A DNA stretch of 37,189 nt from an uncultured cyanobacterium (lineage in GTDB: Bacteria; Cyanobacteriota; Cyanobacteriia; Cyanobacteriales; Nostocaceae). The position numbers and the translations under genes are program-made. Below are positions 25,113 to 34,122 of the stretch, piece after piece (the first letter of the stretch is position 1; each line of letters starts with the position of its first letter). The stretch spans positions 1-37,189 of the forward strand of contig CAIVAU010000009.1 in NCBI GenBank assembly GCA_903903925.1, in the 5' to 3' direction. The notes below the pieces were generated by a model that saw nothing but the letters and a program-made list of their open reading frames with translations, was not told the DNA's origin and ran no database searches.

Positions 25113-25205
25113 CAGAAGATGTGTTCACCGCTAATAGCTAACAGCTAATTGCCCTGCTAGGATTAGCTATTATCAATGAACGATTAGCAATTAGCAAACA
25201 AAACA

Positions 25206-25664
25206 ATGGCGAAACGGACAAAGTTAGTTTTAAATCAAGATATCAGCAAGCTGGGAAGATCTGGCGATCTAGTAGAAGTAGCTCCTGGCTATGCTCGTAA
25301 TTATCTGATTCCCAAGAGTTTGGCAACTCATGCTACTCCTGGTATCCTCAAGCAAGTCGAACGCCGCCGCGAGTTAGAACGCCAACGGCAATTAGAATTG
25401 AAGCAACAAGCTCAAGAGCAAAAAGCCACTTTGGAAAAAGTTGAGAACTTTACCATTGCCAAGCAGGTAGGTGAAGCCGATGCTATTTTCGGTACTGTTA
25501 CCCACCAAGAAGTGGCAGAAGTGATTCAACAAATCACTGGATTAGAGGTGGATCGGCGTGGTATTACCATACCTGATATTGGTAAGACAGGTACATACGA
25601 AGCAGAAATCAAGCTATTTCTTGACGTAACCGCAAAAGTCAATATTCAAGTCGTACCTAGCTAG
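25206..25664 (+). CDS. rplI: 50S ribosomal protein L9
   Basis: A 152-residue protein, usual length for L9, which binds 23S rRNA. The N-terminal domain shows [23 protein letters not shown] long charged helix (about 45-78, rich in R, E, Q) links to the C-terminal domain ([15 protein letters not shown]-like [13 protein letters not shown]). It lies upstream of dnaB, a common cyanobacterial neighbourhood. Confidence 0.98.
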   Translation: MAKRTKLVLNQDISKLGRSGDLVEVAPGYARNYLIPKSLATHATPGILKQVERRRELERQRQLELKQQAQEQKATLEKVENFTIAKQVGEADAIFGTVTHQEVAEVIQQITGLEVDRRGITIPDIGKTGTYEAEIKLFLDVTAKVNIQVVPS

Positions 25665-25665
25665 G

Positions 25666-25950
25666 AGTCAGGAGTCAGGAGTTAGGAGTCAGGAGTTAGG
25701 AGTTAGGAGTTAGGAGTTAGGAGTCAGGAGTTAGGAGTTAGGAGTTAGGAGTCAGGAGTTAGGAGTTAGAATTTATCAAGGTTCGGTATATGTCTTCACT
25801 AGCTAAGAAGATGCTGTTGTCTCTCGATGATTTAATGATTCTGACAACTGATTCCCGTATTCTGACTCCTGATTCCCCTATTCTGACAACTGACTCCTGA
25901 CTCCTGACTCCTGATTCCCGTATTCTGACTCCTGACTCCTGACTCCTGTA
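25666..25950. repeat. Heptamer repeat with inverted arms between rpl9 and dnaB
   Basis: 25666-25768 holds about 15 tandem GAGTCAG/GAGTTAG heptamers, and 25838-25950 holds the inverse (CTGACTC, CTGATTC) units. The arms can pair and flank about 70 bases. The right arm ends only about 11 bases from the dnaB ATG, so it replaces any normal ribosome site there. Confidence 0.85.
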
Positions 25951-25961
25951 TTCTGATCAAT

Positions 25962-28259
25962 ATGTCTGAAGATCTAAACTTTCACAGCAACAGCAGCGAT
26001 CACCTACCTCCACAAAATATTGAAGCAGAAGAAGCAATATTGGGGGGAATTTTGCTTGATCCGGAGGCGATTAGCAGAATAAGCGATCGCCTAGTTCCAG
26101 AAGCTTTTTACATTAGTGCTCATAAGGATATCTATCAAGCGGCGTTGCGCCTCCATAGTCAAGGTAAACCAACTGACTTACTCTCGCTTACAAGTTGGCT
26201 TGCTGACCAAGATAAGCTTGCCCGGATTGGTGGTAGAAATAAACTAGCATCTCTGATAGACCGTACAGTTTCGGCGATCAATATCGACGCTTTAGCAGGC
26301 TTGGTGACGGAGAAATACCTGCGGCGTCAGTTAATTAAAGCTGGTAATGAAATTGTGCAGTTAGGTTATGAAACGGAAACTGAGTTACCAATTATTCTCG
26401 ATCAAGCAGAACAGAAAGTTTTTGGTGTGACTCAGGAACGTCCTCAAGCAGGCTTAGTTCACATTTCCGACACTCTGATTAACACTTTCCAGGATATTGA
26501 GACTCGTCATCAAGGTATCGCTTTACCAGGTATTCCCTGCGGCTTTTATGATTTAGACGCTATGACCAGCGGTTTTCAGCGTTCTGATTTGATTATTGTT
26601 GCTGGTCGCCCATCAATGGGAAAGTGCGTAGCTTATAATACAGAAATTCTCTTAGCAGATGGTTCTATTTCTACTATTGAAGACATCTATCATCGTCGTC
26701 AAGCAGATTTATTAACCTTAACAGATGATTGGAAACTAGAAGTGACTCAACCATCTGCATTTGTCGATGATGGGATCAAACCTGTTTTCCGTGTAACAAC
26801 CCAGTTAGGACGGTATGTGGAAACCACAATCACCCACCCTTATTTAACTTGTAAAGGCTGGCAAAGCTTAGAAAAACTGAAGGTGGGTGATAAAATTGCA
26901 GTGCCTCGAAAGATAGATGTATTTGGTACAAACACTATTCCCGAGTGTGAAGTTAAGTTTATAGCCGACCTCATAGGAGATAGTTGCTTAACAATTCCAG
27001 ATCTGATCTTTCAATTAGAGCGATCGCTCGTCTCTTTATTTCTCAACCGTCTCTTCGCCACACATGGATCGGCTACAATACTTACTAGTGGTCAGGCACA
27101 ATTAGATTATTGCACTGTTAGCGAGAAACTAGCCCGACAAGTTCAACATTTGCTCCTGCGGTTTGGTATCATTGCTACGCTTAAAAAGCAGTTTATCAAA
27201 TACAAATATACCCGCAGACAAGGTTGGCAATTAGAGATTACTGATGCCAATTCAATCAAAACCTTCATCAATGAAATTAAAAAGGATTCAGGAGTCAGGA
27301 GTCAGGAGTCAGGAGGCAAGAGACAGGAGTCAGAATATTCCATGCGCTACGTCGGGGGTACACACTATTCATCAACTAGTCATACAGAATTAAATTCTGA
27401 ATTCTCTCTCCTAACTCCTGACTCCTGGCTCCTGACTCCTGAATTCTTGTTCGATATCTATTGGGATGAAATCGTTTCTATTGAGTCAATGGGTAACAAG
27501 CAAGTGTATGACTTGACAATCCCTATCACTCACAATTTTATTGCCAATGATATTTGTGTTCATAATACCGCCTTCTGTCTCAACCTGGCTCATAATATTG
27601 CATCTTTGTATAAATTACCAATTGCTGTTTTCAGTTTGGAAATGTCAAAAGAGCAACTGGTGCAAAGGTTATTAGCAAGTGAAGCCGGAATTGAAACTGG
27701 TTATTTGCGAAGTGGGCGCATCAGTCAAACTCAGTGGGAACCGCTCAGTCGTGCTATTGGTCTGCTCTCAGAAATTCCAATTTTTATTGACGATACGCCG
27801 AATATTACAGTAACAGAAATGCGTAGTCAAGCAAGGCGTTTGCAAGCAGAAGTAGGTGTAGAACTGGGACTGATTATTATAGATTACCTGCAATTGATGG
27901 AAGGTGCAGGGGATAACCGTGTGCAAGAATTATCAAGAATTACCCGCAGTCTTAAAGGTTTAGCCCGTGAATTATCTGTCCCAATTATTGCCCTATCTCA
28001 GTTAAGTCGAGGGGTGGAATCACGGACGAACAAACGCCCAATGTTGTCTGATTTAAGAGAATCAGGTTCGATAGAGCAAGATGCGGATATAGTAATCATG
28101 CTCTACCGCGATGATTACTATAACACCGATACTCCTGATAGAGGAATTGCCGAGGTCATCATAGCTAAACACCGCAACGGGCCAACCGGGACTGTTAAAC
28201 TTTTGTTCGATCCACAGTTTACAAAGTTTAAAAACTTAGCTAGACCCAACACTCATTAA
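25962..28259 (+). CDS. dnaB: Replicative DNA helicase DnaB containing an intein
   Basis: A 765-residue precursor; removal of the 314-residue intein (222-535) would give about 451 residues, normal for DnaB. The first extein has the DnaB N-terminal domain (PPQNIEAEEAILGG), and the helicase core has the P-loop GRPSMGK split from TAFCLNLA. Later motifs are LIIIDYLQLM (Walker B), IIALSQLSR and SDLRESGSIEQDADI. DnaB unwinds DNA at the replication fork. Function depends on splicing, since the intein interrupts the P-loop. The start ATG is directly after heptamer repeats. dnaB is essential, so splicing is expected to work, but this is not shown by the sequence. Confidence 0.97.
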   Translation: MSEDLNFHSNSSDHLPPQNIEAEEAILGGILLDPEAISRISDRLVPEAFYISAHKDIYQAALRLHSQGKPTDLLSLTSWLADQDKLARIGGRNKLASLIDRTVSAINIDALAGLVTEKYLRRQLIKAGNEIVQLGYETETELPIILDQAEQKVFGVTQERPQAGLVHISDTLINTFQDIETRHQGIALPGIPCGFYDLDAMTSGFQRSDLIIVAGRPSMGKCVAYNTEILLADGSISTIEDIYHRRQADLLTLTDDWKLEVTQPSAFVDDGIKPVFRVTTQLGRYVETTITHPYLTCKGWQSLEKLKVGDKIAVPRKIDVFGTNTIPECEVKFIADLIGDSCLTIPDLIFQLERSLVSLFLNRLFATHGSATILTSGQAQLDYCTVSEKLARQVQHLLLRFGIIATLKKQFIKYKYTRRQGWQLEITDANSIKTFINEIKKDSGVRSQESGGKRQESEYSMRYVGGTHYSSTSHTELNSEFSLLTPDSWLLTPEFLFDIYWDEIVSIESMGNKQVYDLTIPITHNFIANDICVHNTAFCLNLAHNIASLYKLPIAVFSLEMSKEQLVQRLLASEAGIETGYLRSGRISQTQWEPLSRAIGLLSEIPIFIDDTPNITVTEMRSQARRLQAEVGVELGLIIIDYLQLMEGAGDNRVQELSRITRSLKGLARELSVPIIALSQLSRGVESRTNKRPMLSDLRESGSIEQDADIVIMLYRDDYYNTDTPDRGIAEVIIAKHRNGPTGTVKLLFDPQFTKFKNLARPNTH
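26625..27566 (+). mobile_element. DnaB intein at the P-loop with degenerate homing endonuclease
   Basis: The intein starts at Cys222 (TGC at 26625) in GK|CVAYNTEILLADGS and ends at His-Asn535 (VHN, to 27566) before Thr536. Splicing blocks A, B (THPYLTC near 292), F (YWDEIVSIE) and G (HNFIANDICVHN) are intact. The LAGLIDADG part appears decayed: one motif reads LIGDSCLT (expected a GDG form), and the second reads LFATHGS where a D is expected. Only about 16 residues separate the LIGDSC motif from the second motif, suggesting loss of much of the first endonuclease half. A 158-base heptamer-repeat hairpin is inserted at 27285-27442. Confidence 0.92.
27285..27442. repeat. Heptamer-repeat hairpin inserted in frame inside the dnaB intein
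   Basis: The left arm (27285-27335) is GAGTCAG heptamers and the right arm (27406-27442) is their inverse. They are translated as part of residues about 441-495. The arms match those between rpl9 and dnaB. The reading frame stays open through it. Confidence 0.85.
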
Positions 28260-28292
28260 ATTGGTTGACAGTTGACAGTTGACTGTTAGCTG

Positions 28293-28817
28293 TTAACTAA
28301 CTCCCAACAACTCCACTTCAAAAATCAGTGTGGCGTTGGGAGGAATCACACCACCAGCACCACTAGAACCATAAGCTAAATCTGGGGGAATGATTAACTT
28401 ACGCTTACCGCCGACTTTCATCGTGCTAATTCCTTCGTCCCAGCCTTTGATGACTTGTCCAACGCCGAGTTTGAATTTGAAGGGGGTATTGCGATCGAGT
28501 GAACTATCAAACTTAGTACCATTTTCCAAAGTACCGACGTAGTTAACCTTGACTGTTTCTCCAGTTTGAGGAGTCGCCCCAGTCCCCTCCGTGAGGTCGG
28601 TGTATTTTAGTCCAGAAGGTGTGGTGACGACTTTGTCATTAGACATTTTGTTGCTCGCAATTAAAGTATTGTTGTCAGTTGCAGTGATGGGTGCTGGTGT
28701 AGTTTCGGTCACCGCAGTAGCAATGGCAGACTCTTGTTTACTGCCACCGATTTGTGCAACCACCAAAACCACAACACAAAGTAGCATGAAACCCATGCTC
28801 AGTAAAATCGCTTTCAA
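28293..28817 (-). CDS. FKBP-type peptidyl-prolyl cis-trans isomerase, exported or membrane-anchored
   Basis: A 174-residue protein. A hydrophobic N-terminus (about 3-22) acts as signal or anchor, followed by a T/A/S-rich linker to about 60 and an FKBP domain (about 66-174). FKBP marks are [34 protein letters not shown] and IPPDLAYG. The start is TTG at 28817, with GAGGG about 8 bases before; an ATG at 28796 would leave a shorter leader. It is probably in the thylakoid lumen or periplasm. Confidence 0.95.
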   Translation of the reverse strand: MKAILLSMGFMLLCVVVLVVAQIGGSKQESAIATAVTETTPAPITATDNNTLIASNKMSNDKVVTTPSGLKYTDLTEGTGATPQTGETVKVNYVGTLENGTKFDSSLDRNTPFKFKLGVGQVIKGWDEGISTMKVGGKRKLIIPPDLAYGSSGAGGVIPPNATLIFEVELLGVS

Positions 28818-28906
28818 AATCAGCCCTCTCTACTTAGCTAGTCCATATCCATCAGGTAACATTATTACCTATAGGACAGAATATAGTTTAAACCAGAAAG
28901 TACAAT

Positions 28907-29230
28907 CTAACGCCAAAGCTTATTTTCTAAATCGCGCACCTGACGCTCTAAACGGTCAATCCTACCGCGCAGCTCGTCTACTTCTGACTGGCGAGGAACA
29001 CCCCACTCTTGCATCATATTTCGCAGCTGACGTTGCATTTGGGTATCCCAGTTTCCCTGCTCGGACTTTAACTGATCGACAAAATCATCCATTACTGCTT
29101 TGGCTTGCTCAGGATTGAGCTTACCATCTTTGACCAATTCATCGCTGACTTCTCGCAGTTTGTCTGCGACTAAAGATGTTGTACCGATACCAAGCATTAA
29201 TACTTGTTTCATCCAGTTGTTGCTATCCAT
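28907..29230 (-). CDS. Phasin-family-like small protein
   Basis: A 107-residue helical protein. An amphipathic N-terminal helix (WMKQVLMLGIGTTSLVADKLREVSDEL) is followed by a charged helix and a C-terminal coiled coil (about 82-105: DELRGRIDRLERQVRDLENKL). This layout matches cyanobacterial phasin-like/PHA-granule or thylakoid-associated small proteins. No catalytic motif is seen. Confidence 0.75.
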   Translation of the reverse strand: MDSNNWMKQVLMLGIGTTSLVADKLREVSDELVKDGKLNPEQAKAVMDDFVDQLKSEQGNWDTQMQRQLRNMMQEWGVPRQSEVDELRGRIDRLERQVRDLENKLWR

Positions 29231-29640
29231 ACTCTTTTCCTATGACTTTTTCTAAAGATAATGACTCTAGACTACAGATCTATTCTGGCAGACGCATATC
29301 AGCAAAAGGTGTGGTTATCACCCGAAGATGAAGGTTCCGCCCAAACGATGAGAAAAATACATTCGGTAAGTGACTAACAAGACTTGATATTAAGCTTATA
29401 TTTATCTCCTAGTTCCCCTGCAATTGAAAAAAGTTCTTGATAGCTTTAAAAAATTTAAGCGAACCTAGGGGTATACTCCTTAACGGAAAGAGCTCAAGAG
29501 TCAAGAGTCAGGAGCCAGTAACAACAATCAATTCTGGTTACTGGCAGATGAAGAAAGAGGTTTAAAAGCCCATCTAACCGATCCTGACGAATGTATCCTT
29601 TTTTACCCACGCGTATATTCTGTTCTAAAGATCTCAATAC
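29231..29640. other. Intergenic region with a possible small ORF
   Basis: About 410 bases. A 38-codon frame from ATG 29261 to TAA 29375-29377 reads as plausible protein (SILADAYQQKVWLSPEDEG), but no family is recognised and another frame overlaps it. Heptamer-like GAGTCAAGAGTCAGGAG lies near 29492-29515. Confidence 0.4.
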
Positions 29641-30732
29641 ATGCTGAATTACAAAAACCGGGGCCGCTTACTGAAGGTTTATGGGCAATCTGTGTTGAAG
29701 TACACCACGCCCAAAAAAATTGCCAATGCACTGCGTACCGAGATGGCTTATCGACAGCGCATGATTGATGTGCAGTCTATGCCGTATTTAATCAATGTTG
29801 AACCACTTTACTATTGCAATCTCGAATGCCCACTTTGCGATCGCCAAATTTTCCCTTTTGCACGCAAAGGCAAAGAAGCAGGGAAGCTTTCCCTAGAACT
29901 ATGGGATCAGATCTTGGACGAGGTGGGTGACTACCTGTTCCAGTGTCAAATTTTTGGGCAGGGTGAACCCTTGCTAGATTGGAAACTGACTAAAGAAATC
30001 ATTGGTCGCGCACACAAAAAGCGGATTTTTACTCTACTTTCGACCAACTGCACCCTAGTCACTCCGGAAATCGCCGCCGAGATACCTTCTACAGGGCTCG
30101 ATTATCTCGTATGCGCGATCGACGGTATTAGTCAGGAAAGCTACAGTCGATACCGGGTTGGGGGGAAAGTGGAAGACGCTTTAGCCGGTCTGCGCCTGTT
30201 TGTGGATGAGCGAAACCGCCAGAAAAGCTCCATGGAGATTGAATGGCAGTTTCTCGTCCACAAACACAATCTCCATGAGCTAGAAACTGCTCAGCGGATG
30301 GCAGATGAGTTGGGTATTTTTCTCCGCTTCTCGGCGCTACATGGGATGGAGTACGATCCTAAACTCCAAGCGGACTGGTTGCCCGATGACGACTCGCCGT
30401 GGACAGATGGTCGCTTGGCTTACGGTCAAGTGCGCCATGATTTTCCCTGCTACTTCTTGTGGAGAGCGCTCATACTCAACTCCAATGGTAAGATGGCACG
30501 TTGTCTGATTTATCAAAACGTTGCTGAGTATGGCGACGTTCACACCCAGACAGTGCGGGAGATTTACAATGGCCCATCCATGCAACGAGCTAGGGCTCTA
30601 TTTGCAAAAGGGCCAGTGGCAGAGGGAAATTTTCCTGCTCCCTGCAGCACCTGCTCTTTCTACAAACGAGAGCATGGAGGACCTTACCTGGATAAGCACG
30701 AGAGCCTAGGTTTAAGGGCTGCCAGGAAATAA
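29641..30732 (+). CDS. Radical SAM protein with SPASM-like C-terminus
   Basis: A 363-residue enzyme. The radical SAM cluster motif is CNLECPLC (C59, C63, C66), with GQGEPLL (106-112) as the SAM-binding GGE-type motif. C-terminal cysteines (C270, C288, C335, C338) fit a SPASM or twitch auxiliary cluster domain. Such enzymes modify peptides, proteins or small molecules. No obvious short peptide substrate or partner enzyme is beside it, so the substrate is unknown. It appears monocistronic. Confidence 0.9.
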   Translation: MLNYKNRGRLLKVYGQSVLKYTTPKKIANALRTEMAYRQRMIDVQSMPYLINVEPLYYCNLECPLCDRQIFPFARKGKEAGKLSLELWDQILDEVGDYLFQCQIFGQGEPLLDWKLTKEIIGRAHKKRIFTLLSTNCTLVTPEIAAEIPSTGLDYLVCAIDGISQESYSRYRVGGKVEDALAGLRLFVDERNRQKSSMEIEWQFLVHKHNLHELETAQRMADELGIFLRFSALHGMEYDPKLQADWLPDDDSPWTDGRLAYGQVRHDFPCYFLWRALILNSNGKMARCLIYQNVAEYGDVHTQTVREIYNGPSMQRARALFAKGPVAEGNFPAPCSTCSFYKREHGGPYLDKHESLGLRAARK

Positions 30733-30773
30733 AATCCATCAAAGATAGACTGATGATATCGTACCGTTGGTAA

Positions 30774-30928
30774 GGGCGGGGTTATCCCGCCCCCAATACT
30801 GCGTAGGTTTTGGAATTTCTAGGTTGAGACAAGCAGTATAAGAGCAGGGGCAGAAATGGAGGCAGGGGGGGAATTTTGGCTTCCCCTGCTTCCCCTGCTT
30901 ATCCGAGCAGTATTGATCCCGCCCCTAC
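30774..30928. repeat. Inverted-repeat element after the radical SAM gene
   Basis: GGGCGGG (30774-30780) and CCCGCCC (30786-30792) form a local hairpin. CAATACTGC (30794-30802) is matched by inverted GCAGTATTG (30907-30915), followed by ATCCCGCCCCTAC. The inner part has G-rich and C-rich tracts. It could also end transcription of the radical SAM gene, but no T-run follows. Confidence 0.5.
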
Positions 30929-30989
30929 ATCATGAGCAAGTACGCAAGTTTGCGAAAAAGAAAGGAGAAATTCGCAGAAGTTAGAGGAA

Positions 30990-31415
30990 TCAACTAGCAG
31001 ACTTCAGCATTGCAACTGGATAATCAGGATTAGCTGGGTTCGGTATCAACCGCTGGTTTTTACAATCTACTAGTAAATCTAATTTTTCTAAAATCACCTG
31101 ACCAACCAACACTTCATTACCCACAACTAATGCCTCATCTACAGTCTTACGTCCTTGGCACTCAATACTTACAGGACCAGTAACTCCCACCATTTCCTCA
31201 CTCCCATTTGCGTACTGCGCAATCCGTCGATCTCTAATTCGTAAACCTAATTGTTCTACTATCTCTGCTCGAATTACTAGGGAAACTGCGCCTGTATCTG
31301 CTAATCCTTGAGTCTCGCATTCTCGCAATAATCCAGGTGCAAGCAATCCTCGATTTACTAACTCTTCATCTACAGAATTTGTTAACTTTACTTGAGCCCT
31401 TACTGCTCCCATCAT
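30990..31415 (-). CDS. Retropepsin-like aspartic protease (clan AA)
   Basis: A 141-residue protein with the DTGA motif (D40-T-G-A) in LADTGAVSLVI, plus hydrophobic-hydrophobic-G near VILEKLDLLVD (ILG-like), fitting a single-lobe retropepsin-fold protease that dimerises. Family members in cyanobacteria are often small orphan genes. Its substrate is unknown. It is divergent from trmJ. Confidence 0.85.
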   Translation of the reverse strand: MMGAVRAQVKLTNSVDEELVNRGLLAPGLLRECETQGLADTGAVSLVIRAEIVEQLGLRIRDRRIAQYANGSEEMVGVTGPVSIECQGRKTVDEALVVGNEVLVGQVILEKLDLLVDCKNQRLIPNPANPDYPVAMLKSAS

Positions 31416-31520
31416 TTTGAATAAACAAAGGTTTTTGATTGTTTATTATTTTACTTGATTAGCAATATAATATGCTATAGCATTTTGGAAAGAATACGAT
31501 CAAAGCACGCGAGGCAAGAA

Positions 31521-32276
31521 ATGGGATTGGATCAGATAAGAATTATTTTGATGGAACCAAGCGGGCCAATTAATGTGGGATCAATTGCACGGGTGATGAA
31601 AAATTTTGGGTTCCATCATTTAGTCCTAGTCAATCCCCAATGCGATCCGCGTTCGGTTGAAGCAACACAGATGGCGGTTCATGGCAAGGATGTTTTAGAA
31701 TCTGCTGTCACAGTGGCAACTTTGCCAGAAGCATTACGGGGATGTACACGGGCGATCGCCACAACTGCTCGTGTTCGCGACTGGGAAACACCTCTAGAAG
31801 GGCCCCGCGATGCACTACCCTGGTTACTAGACGAACCAACACAATCAGTAGCACTCATTTTTGGTAGGGAAGACCGGGGCTTAAGTAATGAAGAGTTAAA
31901 CTATGCTCAACGGTTTGTTTGCGTTCCTACCAATTCTAGTTATCCAACCCTGAATCTGGCGACTGCTGTAGCAATATGCTGTTATGAACTAGCCCAAAGT
32001 GCCGACATCCACTCAACAGATCACACAAACAGGAAAGTTTTGATGTCTGGGTATGAACAGGCGTCTTTAGATGTTCTAGAAGGATATTACCAGCAATTAG
32101 AATCCCTACTGCTTAAAATCGGTTATCTTTATCCCCATACAGCGGCTAGCCGGATGGAAAAACTCCGGCAAATATATAATCGGACTGGTCTACAAACTAC
32201 GGAAGTCGCCATGTTGCGAGGAATTTTGCGGCAGGTAGAATGGGCACTAGGAAGCTTGAATAGTGAAAATTTGTAA
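31521..32276 (+). CDS. trmJ: TrmJ/TrmH-type tRNA 2'-O-methyltransferase (SPOUT)
   Basis: The ATG at 31521, with GAGG 8 bases upstream, gives 251 residues; a longer TTG start at 31455 lacks support. SPOUT knot motifs are visible: NVGSIARVMKNFGF (18-31), LIFGREDRGLSNEEL (112-126) and NSSYPTLNLATAV (138-150). TrmJ methylates ribose at position 32 of tRNAs. A C-terminal helical extension is present. The exact position and substrate cannot be told from motifs. Confidence 0.88.
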   Translation: MGLDQIRIILMEPSGPINVGSIARVMKNFGFHHLVLVNPQCDPRSVEATQMAVHGKDVLESAVTVATLPEALRGCTRAIATTARVRDWETPLEGPRDALPWLLDEPTQSVALIFGREDRGLSNEELNYAQRFVCVPTNSSYPTLNLATAVAICCYELAQSADIHSTDHTNRKVLMSGYEQASLDVLEGYYQQLESLLLKIGYLYPHTAASRMEKLRQIYNRTGLQTTEVAMLRGILRQVEWALGSLNSENL

Positions 32277-32474
32277 CTCATTGTTGACTGGAAACCCAAT
32301 CATGCTTCCAAAAGGGATAACTATGTTTTAAACTAAACACAAAGTTTGGAGAACGAAAGTAAAGTAGATACTATATATCAAGCAAACATAAGGATGACTC
32401 ACTTCCCGCTGTAAAATTACTGAAGCGTTTTCTGCCCTCCTACTCCCCTACTCCCCTGCCCCCCTGCTACCTTT

Positions 32475-34103
32475 ATGGAAACGAAAGCCAATTTAACAAG
32501 TTTTTGGCGACGCCAACCCCCTAGCCGTCGTCAGCCTCCTTTGCGCAAAGTCCAAAAGTTGGGACAGAATAAAGCCAGAGTAACCGGAGAGCAGCAGCAG
32601 CGTTCTTCTTCTAAAATGAGCTATCCCCTCACCACTGCTAAACCGATCAAAAGACCAGGGGTGATAGTACCAGTCACCAAACCAATGAGTCCCAGTCAAG
32701 GGAAGATCCCACCCTTCAACCCAGCTGTTAAGGGAATGATTCCACCCTTCAACCCCAATGCAACTAGGTTAAAGAAGGTACGGGCGCGGAAGCAGGCATT
32801 GCCAAAAAAAACGGGTCGCTCCCGAAAAACGCGATTAAAACCCATAGCAAGAACCATTTTGTATGTTATGCGGTTGTTAATTGTTGGGGTTGGTATCGGC
32901 GCGATCGTCGGTACGGTGTTGTCTGTATTCGACCCTGCTTCTCGCATCACGCCAGCAGGATCACAATCTAATACTACGGTTGAACAAGCACAGTCACAAC
33001 AGAATTCAAATAATTCTGCTTCTGGTGTGTCTTTATCGGAAGAAATTGTCCCTTTAAAAACTGCTTTGCAAAATGTGGCAGCTGGCAACCCCAATCTTAT
33101 ACCAGGAATTTTTTTAGTAGATTTGGATAATGGGGCTTATGTAGATATAAATTCCTCCTCAACTTTTCCCGCTGCTAGCACGATTAAGGTTCCTATTCTT
33201 GTTGCCTTTTTCCAAGATGTGGATGCAGGAAAAATCCATCTGGATGAGACAATGACTATGCAACGAGAGATGGTTGTGGGCGGTTCCGGAGATTTGCAGT
33301 ACAAACATGTAGGAACTAAGTTTACGGTGCTGGAACTTGTTACCAAGATGATTACCATCAGCGATAACACAGCAGCCAATATGTTGATGACACGACTAGG
33401 TGGGATGGAGTCACTTAATCAGCGTTTCCAAAGTTGGGGGTTGACAAACACAGCTGTTCGCAGCCCACTTCCTGATTTACAGGGTACGAATAGCACGAGT
33501 CCCAAAGATTTGGGAACTTTGATGGCAATGGTCAGTAAGGGGAATTTGGTGAGTATGCCATCCCGCGATCGCATTCTTGATATCATGCGTCACACTGTGA
33601 GAAGCAATCTACTGCCAACTGGATTAGGGCCACGTGCAACTATTGCCCACAAAACAGGAGACATTGGTACAATGCTCGCAGATGCAGGTTTAGTCGATCT
33701 GCCCACTGGCAAGCGCTACATCATCTCTGTGATGGTACAACGTCCTAATAATGACGTCCGTGCTGAAAAGCTGATTGGCTCAATTTCTCGTGCGGCTTAC
33801 CAACAATTTAGTCCAAATACGACCGCACCCAGTAACACAGGCAGCACTATACCCACAAATGGTTACCAGTCTCCAGCGATCAATCCAACTCTTCGCACCA
33901 ATACAGGAAACTTGCCTGTCACTGGTTATCAGCCGCCGATGGTCAGTGCGCCTCAATACAACGGCACTCTGCCCATGCCTGTCACTGGCTATCAACCGCC
34001 GATGGTCAGTGCGCCTCAATACAATGGCAATCTGCCCATGCCTGTCACTGGTTATCAGCCGCCGATGATCAATCAGCAGTATTATTATCCTTATCAACGT
34101 TGA
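32475..34103 (+). CDS. Beta-lactamase-fold (class A-like) protein with repetitive C-terminus
   Basis: A 542-residue protein. The N-terminal 125 residues are basic and P/R/K-rich; one transmembrane helix follows (about 128-150). The serine hydrolase domain has STIK (S235-K238), SDN (296-298) and KTG (393-395), the class A layout. The region where class A has catalytic E166 reads PLPDLQGTNSTSPKDL with no matching glutamate, so true beta-lactamase activity is doubtful. The tail has three near-identical repeats of a VTGYQPPM...PQYNG unit, coded by a 63-base DNA repeat. Role uncertain. Confidence 0.85.
   Translation: METKANLTSFWRRQPPSRRQPPLRKVQKLGQNKARVTGEQQQRSSSKMSYPLTTAKPIKRPGVIVPVTKPMSPSQGKIPPFNPAVKGMIPPFNPNATRLKKVRARKQALPKKTGRSRKTRLKPIARTILYVMRLLIVGVGIGAIVGTVLSVFDPASRITPAGSQSNTTVEQAQSQQNSNNSASGVSLSEEIVPLKTALQNVAAGNPNLIPGIFLVDLDNGAYVDINSSSTFPAASTIKVPILVAFFQDVDAGKIHLDETMTMQREMVVGGSGDLQYKHVGTKFTVLELVTKMITISDNTAANMLMTRLGGMESLNQRFQSWGLTNTAVRSPLPDLQGTNSTSPKDLGTLMAMVSKGNLVSMPSRDRILDIMRHTVRSNLLPTGLGPRATIAHKTGDIGTMLADAGLVDLPTGKRYIISVMVQRPNNDVRAEKLIGSISRAAYQQFSPNTTAPSNTGSTIPTNGYQSPAINPTLRTNTGNLPVTGYQPPMVSAPQYNGTLPMPVTGYQPPMVSAPQYNGNLPMPVTGYQPPMINQQYYYPYQR
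33915..34071. repeat. 63-bp tandem repeat in the 3' end of the beta-lactamase-like gene
   Basis: Copies at 33915-33977 and 33978-34040 plus a partial third copy to about 34071, each beginning CCTGTCACTGG. They encode repeated 21-residue units and keep the frame. Confidence 0.85.
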
Positions 34104-34122
34104 AAAAGCCCTTACGTTATTT

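Noticed and set aside
31472..31483. 12-base palindrome between the aspartic protease and trmJ
   Set aside because: Palindromes this short are expected by chance several times in a window of this size, and no other support is present.
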